Assembly (NCBI GenBank): GCA_964413905.1
Contig: CAYPUG010000084.1
Location: forward strand, 1-11,739
DNA from: CAYPUG01 sp964413905
Lineage (GTDB): Bacteria > Chloroflexota > Anaerolineae > JAADDB01
Direction: 5' to 3'
Length of the DNA stretch: 11,739 nucleotides
Both the position numbers and the translations under genes were made by a program. Below the pieces are notes generated by a model. The model was not told where the DNA came from. It did no database searches and was given only the letters and a program-made list of their open reading frames with translations. Each line of letters starts with the position of its first letter. Position 1 is the first letter of the stretch. Positions 6,260 through 11,739 of the stretch are shown here, piece by piece.

Positions 6260-7732
6260 TCAACCGGTCAGTGCTCGCCACCCTTGTCGTAGCATGGTAC
6301 GAACCTTCCCGCCTTCTCCTACCAGCATAACACTTCCCACACACGTCACAAAAATCGCGCTCTTCATAAACGCGTGGGACCACGAAAGTGTGGGATGCGT
6401 GGATTGGTACATGTCCACCAGCCCCATGCCCAACCCCAAGCCGATAAGCGGTATCCCCCACATGCGGGTCAGTGAAAAATCCACGTATCGACGAAGCGAC
6501 CGGTCCAAAAGCAGCCATCCCACGATTAACATGGCATCGGCTGCCACCGCGACCCCCTCAATACCCCACCGCGCGGCCAGAACGATCACCGCCGGGATAA
6601 AGAACGCCATTTGCAGCACGCGAACACGGGCCAACGCTCGGGGATCACCCACTGCCAGCAACAGGTGAGCGGACGTCAATAACAACGGGTCCAGCATGAC
6701 GTACACGACCATGAATTGGAGCGTGCGCATCATGGGCCACCACTTGGCCCCCAACCCCCACCAAATGAATTCCGGCGCGAGAATGACCATGAACCCGCCG
6801 ACGAACACGCCCACCCGGACAAGTAAACTCATCACGCGGAAGTACGCGGCGGATAGTCGTTGTCTGTCTTCCTGGAATCGGGCAAACACGGGGGCCATGA
6901 CCGTGAGTAGGGAGTTCGCCAGGAGTCGGCGGGGGTAACGGGCGAACTCGTAGGCGCGGTTGTAGTACCCCAAGGGCGTGTTACCCAATGTTGTCCCTAC
7001 CCAGAAGTCGTCGAAGCGGTCGAGTAAATACCCCACATTCGCGCCCACCCAGTTCGCTTTGCCGAATTCCCAAAACCAACGAGCAATGTCCCGGTGCACG
7101 CGGGGGCGAAACGGGGCGGCCCGAAAGGGACCCCACACCAGAAAGCCGCGTACGAGGATGCCGCTGGCCTGTTCGGCCACCAGACTCCACACACCTCCTC
7201 CCCACCATGCCACTAAGGGAGCGATAACCGTCATGGTGGTGGCCGCTATAACATTTACCAGGGCAATCTCCCGGAAGCGCAATTGGGCCTGAAGCGCGGT
7301 TTCCTGGATCTGGTTGAACGCGGCCAGTGTCATCACAAGCGCGATGAGCACCATTACCGGCAACAAGTGTGGACGGTCTGGATAGAAGTGGGCGATGAAG
7401 GGGGAGATGGCCAGGAAGAGGGTTGTGGTGATGAGCACAATGCCCATTTTCAAGGCGGCGTAGGTTTCAAACACAGGGCCATCCGTGGCCTGTTTGTGGA
7501 TGAGCGCGCGGTCGAAACCAAGACTGCGCAGCCGAGCCGAAAGCATGACGAAGAATGTGGCCAGGGCGACCACGCCAAAATAGTCCGGTAAGAGCAGGCG
7601 GGCCAAGAGCACCGCGCGCACAAACCCCAGGCTGACCGTAATAGCCGAAGCGCCTACCGAGTACAGGGAGCCGCGCACAGCTTCGCGCGTGACTTCCGCG
7701 TGCCGCGCTTCCCGGTCCGATGCTGCGTGCAA
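6260..7732 (-). CDS. Wzx-like polysaccharide flippase
   Basis: Integral membrane protein of 490 residues in the polysaccharide-transporter branch of the MOP flippase superfamily. It would flip lipid-linked oligosaccharide units to the outer face of the membrane. Many hydrophobic segments of about 20 residues run through its length, roughly the 12-14 expected. The segment ending DYFGVVALATFFVMLSARLRSLGFDRALI near the N-terminus is typical of the family, as is the central FGKANWVGANVGYLLDRFDDFWVG. Family length is usually 420-500. The open frame extends to 7882 but would overlap the amidase gene. A TTG at 7732 with AGGAGG at 7748-7743 is the better start, 19 nt after the amidase stop. Its neighbours (FkbM downstream, SDR genes opposite) support a role in glycan export. 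Polymerase and ligase genes are not in the window. Confidence 0.87.
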   Translation of the reverse strand: MHAASDREARHAEVTREAVRGSLYSVGASAITVSLGFVRAVLLARLLLPDYFGVVALATFFVMLSARLRSLGFDRALIHKQATDGPVFETYAALKMGIVLITTTLFLAISPFIAHFYPDRPHLLPVMVLIALVMTLAAFNQIQETALQAQLRFREIALVNVIAATTMTVIAPLVAWWGGGVWSLVAEQASGILVRGFLVWGPFRAAPFRPRVHRDIARWFWEFGKANWVGANVGYLLDRFDDFWVGTTLGNTPLGYYNRAYEFARYPRRLLANSLLTVMAPVFARFQEDRQRLSAAYFRVMSLLVRVGVFVGGFMVILAPEFIWWGLGAKWWPMMRTLQFMVVYVMLDPLLLTSAHLLLAVGDPRALARVRVLQMAFFIPAVIVLAARWGIEGVAVAADAMLIVGWLLLDRSLRRYVDFSLTRMWGIPLIGLGLGMGLVDMYQSTHPTLSWSHAFMKSAIFVTCVGSVMLVGEGGKVRTMLRQGWRALTG

Positions 7733-7742
7733 AGGTGTCTCT

Positions 7743-7748
7743 CCTCCT
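7743..7748 (-). promoter_or_regulatory. Ribosome binding site for a TTG start (flippase)
   Basis: Perfect AGGAGG on the minus strand, 10 nt before TTG at 7732; an overlapping GGAGAG is about 6 nt before it. It lies just past the amidase stop codon and is the reason to place the flippase start at an unusual TTG. Confidence 0.65.
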
Positions 7749-7751
7749 GTT

Positions 7752-8465
7752 CTACTCAGATGGCGAGGCCGTGGGGGCCGAATGTTCAAAGAAACACGCG
7801 ATCCCTTCCACAATGCCCGTGGCGATAATCTGCGGTTTTTGTGTGAGCAGTAGGCGATCTCCTCCCAAATACCCGATCTCAATAATCGCTGCCGCGGTGT
7901 GGGGATCGATCTTGCGGAACGCGTGGTATTGGGTCATGTCCTCGGTCACGGTGTTCTCATCAAATGAAAGACCGGTGCGCGCCGCGTAGCGGCTCGCCAA
8001 ACAGCGAACCAACCGGTCATCCCTCTCCGGAAAGGGCGATTGTTCCCAACGGGCTACTTTGAACCCGGAAACGTTGACACAAGAATCCGCGTGGATGGAG
8101 AGGAGGACATCCGCGCGGAGCCCGTGCAGTCGCTCATCGTACTCATCGAGGAGGAGAGTGCGTGTCCCGCTTCCCTTGAGCAGTTGGAGCACCCATCGGG
8201 CAACTTCCCGGTTCACGTCTACTTCGGCCAGGCCGTCTTTGCACAGGGCGCCGGTGTCGTAGCCGTGATGGCCGCTGATGATGGCGACGGTGTGCCGGTG
8301 TAAGGTACGGGCTGCGGTCTCGTCCACGCGAACGGGGAGGACAGGCTTGATTTTGCCGCTGCGTAACTCGTTATAGTAGTTCCACCCATAAAGAACGAGG
8401 GTTCCCAGTATGAACACGAAGAACCAAGTTGGAAAGGCCGATCGTCGGGATTTCCTCCGGGCCAC
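7752..8465 (-). CDS. Membrane-anchored N-acetylmuramoyl-L-alanine amidase
   Basis: Zinc amidase of the Amidase_3 family that cuts the bond between N-acetylmuramic acid and L-alanine in peptidoglycan. 237 residues: a basic N-terminus, one membrane helix at about 12-27 (PTWFFVFILGTLVLYGW), a linker, then the catalytic domain from about 58. Expected zinc ligands are visible: His66 (SGHHG), Glu81 (GLAEVDVN) and His125 (SIHAD). Glu196 (IIEIGYLGG) is the likely catalytic acid. The domain is complete, so activity is expected outside the membrane. The GTG at 8465 begins 5 nt after the stop of the preceding gene; the frame is open further upstream but would run deep into that gene. The Shine-Dalgarno (AAGAG) is weak, suggesting translational coupling. 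It may remodel wall during growth or glycan attachment. Confidence 0.87.
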   Translation of the reverse strand: MARRKSRRSAFPTWFFVFILGTLVLYGWNYYNELRSGKIKPVLPVRVDETAARTLHRHTVAIISGHHGYDTGALCKDGLAEVDVNREVARWVLQLLKGSGTRTLLLDEYDERLHGLRADVLLSIHADSCVNVSGFKVARWEQSPFPERDDRLVRCLASRYAARTGLSFDENTVTEDMTQYHAFRKIDPHTAAAIIEIGYLGGDRLLLTQKPQIIATGIVEGIACFFEHSAPTASPSE

Positions 8466-8470
8466 GACTC

Positions 8471-9196
8471 TTACACCGGTATCCGGATCGCCGCGCGGAC
8501 AAAGGCTTGGAAAAGGTGGCGTTGTGCGTCGCGAGAGCGACCTTCGAACTCGTGCAAACGCTCTGGATGCCATTGGACCCCGATGAACCACGGATGATCG
8601 GGGAGTTCAATGCCCTCGATAATGACGGGCTCCTTCTCCGTCCACGCGGCTGATTGCAATCGGCGCGCCAATTCCGCGTCACCGACCGCTTGGTGATGGT
8701 GGGAATTGACTTTCAAGTATTCGATACGCCCCAACGCTTCCCATAGGCGGGTGTGTGGACGTACGTGTACCCAATGGGTTGTGACGTGCTCTTGTCCTTT
8801 ACTGGAATGCCCGTCTATGTGCTGAATCAGTGTGCCGCCGAGGGCTACGTTCAGCACTTGAAAGCCGCGGCAGATCCCTAAAACGGGCAGATTGCGCTCC
8901 AACGCCGCTTGAATGAGATAGAATTCTAACTCGTCCCGCTTTGTATCCACGGAGTCGGGATCGGTACCGTCACAAGGAGCATGATAGTAGCGAGGATGGA
9001 CGTCCCCTCCACCGCCCAGGAGGATGCCGTGTAAGGAGTCGAGGACGGGCTCCGCTTTTGCCGGTGTCAGGTCCAGATCGTTCAGGAAAACCACCTCCGC
9101 GCCGTTTTCCACCAGACGTTCGACGTAATAGCGATTTTTGGGATGATGGTGAGGTCGACCTCGTTTGACGGTCAAGCCGATGCGTGGTTTTATCAT
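8471..9196 (-). CDS. Peptidase C26 / class I glutamine amidotransferase-like hydrolase (PuuD type)
   Basis: Cytoplasmic hydrolase of 241 residues related to gamma-glutamyl-GABA hydrolase (PuuD). The catalytic triad is Cys109 (GICRGFQVLN), His210 and Glu212 (GVQWHPE). GILLGGGGDVHP (57-68) and VNSHHHQAV (163-171) are family hallmarks. No synthetase domain is attached. The substrate is a gamma-glutamyl compound, but which one is unknown. The usual putrescine-breakdown partners are absent; beside an amidase gene, trimming of gamma-glutamyl wall peptides is possible but speculative. ATG at 9196 has AGGAGG at 9216-9211, a spacing of about 14 nt, longer than usual; no better in-frame start is visible. 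It follows ruvB by 23 nt. Confidence 0.88.
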   Translation of the reverse strand: MIKPRIGLTVKRGRPHHHPKNRYYVERLVENGAEVVFLNDLDLTPAKAEPVLDSLHGILLGGGGDVHPRYYHAPCDGTDPDSVDTKRDELEFYLIQAALERNLPVLGICRGFQVLNVALGGTLIQHIDGHSSKGQEHVTTHWVHVRPHTRLWEALGRIEYLKVNSHHHQAVGDAELARRLQSAAWTEKEPVIIEGIELPDHPWFIGVQWHPERLHEFEGRSRDAQRHLFQAFVRAAIRIPV

Positions 9197-9219
9197 CGGT
9201 GCGACTGCTACCTCCTCGA

Positions 9220-10180
9220 CTAGAACAGGGTAGGTTGTTGCGGTTTCTCGTCGTCCGGATAGGGAATGCCTAAGTGCATGTAAGCCCGTCGGGTAGCCAC
9301 CCGCCCGCGCGGTGTGCGTTCTAGGAAGCCCAGTTGCAACAGGTAAGGCTCCACCACGTCCATGATGGTGTCCGGTTCTTCGCTGACGGACGCGGCAATA
9401 GTGTCCAGGCCCACGGGGCCCCCGCCGAACTTTTCGATAATGGCCCGCAGGACGCGACGGTCGATGTCGTCCAGACCCAAGGAGTCCACATCCAAGAGGG
9501 TCAACGCCTCATCGGCCACCTGTTCGGTGATTACCCCATCGGCCCGTACTTGAGCATAATCCCGCACGCGGCGCAACAAGCGCAGGGCCACGCGAGGAGT
9601 GCCGCGTGCCCGTCGCGCGATGACAGTAGCGCCTTCGTCGGAGATTTCAACACCTAAGAGGTGGGCCGCGCGTTTCACAATCGCGATCATTGCGGGTAGA
9701 TCGTAAAAATCCAAGCGATACACCGCGCCAAAGCGCGCGCGCAGGGGCGCGGTGACCAGGGCCAGGCGGGTGNNNNNNNNNNGCGAAGTCCTCCATCGCG
9801 GGATACAGCACCTCTTCCACCGCACGGCCCAGGCGGTGAATTTCATCGATGAAGAGAATGTCGCCCTTGCGCAGGTTGGTGAGAATAGCCGCCAGGTCGC
9901 CGGCTCGTTCGATGGCCGGCCCGGCCGTCACTTTAAGATTAACGCCCATCTCGCGCGCGATCACATGCGCCAGGGTCGTCTTGCCCAGGCCCGGAGGTCC
10001 GTAGAATAGGATATGGTCTAGGGCATCACCGCGAACTTTCGCGGCCTCGATGAGAATGCGCAAATTCTCCTTGAGACGATCCTGGCCGATAACATCATCC
10101 AACGTGCGCGGACGCAAGGCCGCGTCCACAGGCACATCTGTAGGTCGTTCTTGTGGTGATATAATGCGATCTGGACTCAC
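9220..10180 (-). CDS. ruvB: Holliday junction branch migration ATPase RuvB (interrupted by assembly gap)
   Basis: AAA+ motor that works with RuvA (and RuvC) to drive Holliday junction branch migration in recombination and repair. N-terminal part: RPRTLDDVIGQ at 23-33, Walker A GPPGLGKTT (61-69), Walker B DEIH (112-115), then HRLGRAVEEVLYPAMEDF. After ten Ns the frame resumes with TRLALVTAPLRARFG (sensor 1 edge and arginine finger), then the small domain and the winged helix near PVGLDTIAASVSEEPDTIMD. Compared with E. coli RuvB, 81 nt are missing where ten Ns stand, which explains why the two halves are in different frames; the gene is very probably intact. The GTG start lies 12 nt after the ssb stop, with no obvious Shine-Dalgarno. 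No ruvA or ruvC is in the window. Confidence 0.95.
9773..9782. other. Assembly gap (ten Ns) inside ruvB
   Basis: Ten undetermined bases. Conserved RuvB spacing between AMEDF and TTR predicts 81 nt here, so the N run is a placeholder of wrong length and all coordinates to its right are probably about 71 bases too small. Confidence 0.9.
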
Positions 10181-10192
10181 GGATTTGGTGCA

Positions 10193-10588
10193 TTAAAAGG
10201 GGACATCGTCGTTCAAAAAGTCGTCCCCCGATTCGATGGCTGAGGTGGCCTCGCCTCGATCACTCCGTCCTCCTAAAAAGCGGACGTTGTGAGCCCTCAA
10301 CTCCAAGGTGGCCCGTGGGTTGCCTTGGTTATCCAGCCATGCGGACGCGTCGATTTCGCCTTCGACCAGCACTAATCGGCCCTTGCTCAGGTATTGATTA
10401 CAGAGCTCCGCGAGTTTTCGCCACGCGGTGACGCGGAACCACGTGGTCTTTTCCCGCTGCTCTCCGTTACTGTCCGTCCAACGCCGGTTTACCGCGACGC
10501 TAAATGAGGTTACAGGAACGCCCGAGGGGGTAAATCGCATCTCCGGATCCGAACCTAAATTACCAACAATCACAATACGTTGAAACAC
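10193..10588 (-). CDS. ssb: Single-stranded DNA-binding protein
   Basis: Protein of 131 residues that binds and protects single-stranded DNA during replication and repair. The OB fold starts at once: RIVIVGNLGSDPEMRF (4-19), then FSVAVNRRW and TTWFRVTAWRKLAELC (48-63) with the conserved aromatics Trp50, Phe51 and Trp56. GRLVLVEGE follows, then a short linker and the classic acidic tip DDVPF that recruits partner proteins. The linker is brief, so the protein is short compared with E. coli SSB (178). GTG at 10588 is chosen over longer frames because AGGGAGGAG (10603-10595) lies 6 nt upstream. ruvB follows within 12 nt. A promoter sits at 10662-10691, making ssb the likely first gene of the minus-strand run. 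Confidence 0.95.
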   Translation of the reverse strand: MFQRIVIVGNLGSDPEMRFTPSGVPVTSFSVAVNRRWTDSNGEQREKTTWFRVTAWRKLAELCNQYLSKGRLVLVEGEIDASAWLDNQGNPRATLELRAHNVRFLGGRSDRGEATSAIESGDDFLNDDVPF

Positions 10589-10661
10589 TGCTCTCTCCTC
10601 CCTCTTTAATGAATGGCCGGTGTTTTGAACATCAGAAGGTCTCGTGCTGCTTTGTAGGGGC

Positions 10662-10691
10662 ATTGTACTGCAAGGGGAACATTTGTGTCAA
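10662..10691 (-). promoter_or_regulatory. Sigma-70-like promoter upstream of ssb
   Basis: On the minus strand TTGACA (10691-10686) is a perfect -35 box and TACAAT (10667-10662) differs from the -10 consensus by one base. The spacer is 18 nt. It lies about 75 nt upstream of the ssb start and could drive the whole run from ssb to the MBL-fold gene. Confidence 0.75.
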
Positions 10692-10738
10692 TGTCACGTA
10701 CCCTTGGTAGTATTCCGGCCACCATAGAACGGTGGATG

Positions 10739-10789
10739 AAACTCTGCGAATGGGCAGGTAAAAACAAGGTCCTCGCCTGTCCATCGGTT
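10739..10789. repeat. Possible diverged third copy of the intergenic hairpin repeat
   Basis: AAACTCTGCGAATG (10739-10752) is identical to 14 bases of repeat copy 2 (1049-1062). As in copy 2, the final ATG begins an inverted repeat: ATGGGCAGG (10750-10758) with CCTGTCCAT (10776-10784), eight of nine paired. CAAGGT and ATCGGT also recur in the same order. The stem bases differ from copy 2 although the pairing is kept. The TGACTGACAAAAC and TTGGCTTA blocks are missing, so the relation is tentative. It lies between the protease gene and the ssb promoter. Confidence 0.4.
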
Positions 10790-10820
10790 TGGTGCGTGGC
10801 GACCCGGCACCGCTTTTATC

Positions 10821-11739
10821 TCAAGGAGACACGTTCAGGGCCGGCATAGGAGCAAGAAGGCGATAGCCTTCGGCCGTCACTTCGGGCAACCAACCATCCA
10901 TATCATGGGCCTGCACATGCCACCAGACAAGTCCCTCAACCTGATAGGGTCCTTCAATGATGTGCACGCGCGTTCCCCCCGCCAGCGATCCAATGACCTC
11001 CTCCTGCATGTCGTTCTGGTATCCCGGCGTATAGCGAAGGTGGGCGCACGGGGCTCGGGTTAAGCAAGTGATTACGGCCGGTGTGTTCACCGTAAGGCGT
11101 GATGTCACGGTGGAAAAGAACGCTCTCACCAGAGTAAGGCGATCCGTGCTTTCCTTTAGCCACCCCATTTGGCCGTGAGAATCTGCCGTAGCCCACCAGC
11201 CCTGCCACTTGCCTGGGGGAATGACGTGAAGGATGGAGCCTTTGGGCAAAACGGCGATGATGTTCTTGGTCCCGGGCTCCAGATTCGGTTCTCGCCGCCA
11301 GTTGACCCCGCGCGGCCCAATGACCTCTACCCGCCATTGCTCCATTTGTAACGGTTTCGGTGTGGGCGTGTGGAGCACCTGCAGTGGGATGGGGGTCACG
11401 CGGGTCGATTGGATAAGGGCAGTCACCGCGCTCAGGGGGCGGACGGTGGTCAATCGGTGTTGCGCCCCTTGAAGGGCCATGGTTCGTTGGCCTAAAGTAA
11501 TTCCGACCAGTCGGCCTTGTTGATCAAATACAGGGCCGCCGCTACTCCCCCAACTGGCGAAGGCTTCGGTAAGCATCCAGCATGTGTCCGCAGAAGCACA
11601 ATCCCCTTCACTGATGACGGTATCACTGTCGTATGCCAAGATGTCTTCGGTGATTTGGGGAAAGCCCAGGATGTGCACCATCTCCCCCACGGCGGGCGTT
11701 GTGGTGTTCATGGGCGCATAAGGCAATGGTTGTTGGAGG
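10821..11739 (-). CDS. Trypsin-like serine protease with two SH3-like domains, 5' end beyond window
   Basis: C-terminal 305 or so residues of a trypsin/HtrA-type serine protease; the frame is open to the right edge, so the N-terminus, any signal peptide, and the catalytic His and Asp lie outside. The Ser motif is WGSSGGPVFD, followed by GRLVGITLG, the usual strands of the second beta-barrel. After a linker (QVLHTPTPKPLQ) come two SH3b-like modules. The first contains VNWRREPNLEPGTKNIIAVL and WWATADSHGQMGWL. The second contains RYTPGYQNDMQEEVIGSLAGG and WWHVQAHDMDGWLP. SH3b modules usually bind wall or other surface polymers, so the protein is probably secreted or surface-bound. The stop is TGA at 10823-10821. 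It lies upstream of ssb on the same strand but is separated by a 232-nt spacer with its own promoter. No clear terminator is seen. Confidence 0.82.
   Translation of the reverse strand, partial: LQQPLPYAPMNTTTPAVGEMVHILGFPQITEDILAYDSDTVISEGDCASADTCWMLTEAFASWGSSGGPVFDQQGRLVGITLGQRTMALQGAQHRLTTVRPLSAVTALIQSTRVTPIPLQVLHTPTPKPLQMEQWRVEVIGPRGVNWRREPNLEPGTKNIIAVLPKGSILHVIPPGKWQGWWATADSHGQMGWLKESTDRLTLVRAFFSTVTSRLTVNTPAVITCLTRAPCAHLRYTPGYQNDMQEEVIGSLAGGTRVHIIEGPYQVEGLVWWHVQAHDMDGWLPEVTAEGYRLLAPMPALNVSP

Noticed and set aside
6260..7882. Longer 540-residue form of the flippase
   Set aside because: The extra 50 residues are non-hydrophobic, overlap the amidase gene by 131 bases and lack a better ribosome binding site than the TTG at 7732.
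9647..9846. Frameshift or pseudogene in ruvB
   Set aside because: The frame change coincides exactly with the N gap and is explained by its wrong length.
10791..10817. GGTGC/GCACC hairpin followed by CTTTTAT as a plus-strand terminator
   Set aside because: The stem is only 5 bp and no plus-strand gene precedes it; on the minus strand there is no T-run.

Overview
The window looks like a piece of a bacterial chromosome, probably a draft assembly because it holds a run of ten Ns. GC content is fairly high, Shine-Dalgarno sites are strong (AGGAGG and variants), and GTG and TTG starts are common. A trypsin-like protease fused to SH3-type domains, next to surface-sugar genes and a ruvB/ssb pair, would fit a Chloroflexota-like organism. 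That placement is a low-confidence inference; nothing in the window fixes the taxonomy.

Left part (1-4506): a partial zinc alcohol dehydrogenase on the minus strand is separated from a plus-strand sugar-nucleotide block by a 360-base divergent spacer. The spacer holds two copies of an undescribed hairpin-forming repeat. The plus-strand block has three extended short-chain dehydrogenase/reductase (SDR) genes. The first looks like a CDP-glucose 4,6-dehydratase (Ser-Asp-Lys active site). The other two are epimerase, reductase or decarboxylase types. A tRNA-Leu(GAG) sits between the second and third genes, behind a promoter that matches the sigma-70 consensus exactly.

Middle and right part (4469-10588, minus strand): a tightly packed run of seven genes reads ssb, ruvB, a class-I glutamine amidotransferase-like hydrolase (C26/PuuD type), a membrane-anchored N-acetylmuramoyl-L-alanine amidase, a Wzx-like flippase, an FkbM methyltransferase and a degenerate ComEC-like metallo-beta-lactamase-fold protein. 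Gaps within the run are mostly 5-23 nt, with one of about 120 nt before the FkbM gene. A good promoter lies upstream of ssb. The last gene of this run overlaps the third SDR gene tail-to-tail by 38 bp. ruvB is interrupted only by the N gap, which stands in for about 81 missing bases.

Right edge (10821-11739): the 3' part of a secreted-type serine protease gene with two SH3-like C-terminal domains.

Together the genes point to making and modifying activated sugars, exporting and decorating a surface glycan, and remodelling peptidoglycan, placed beside housekeeping DNA-repair genes. No glycosyltransferase or polymerase is visible here. I found no CRISPR array, transposase, integrase or recognisable defence system. 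The most unusual unexplained signal is the intergenic hairpin repeat at 889-1145, with a possible third, diverged copy near 10739-10789.
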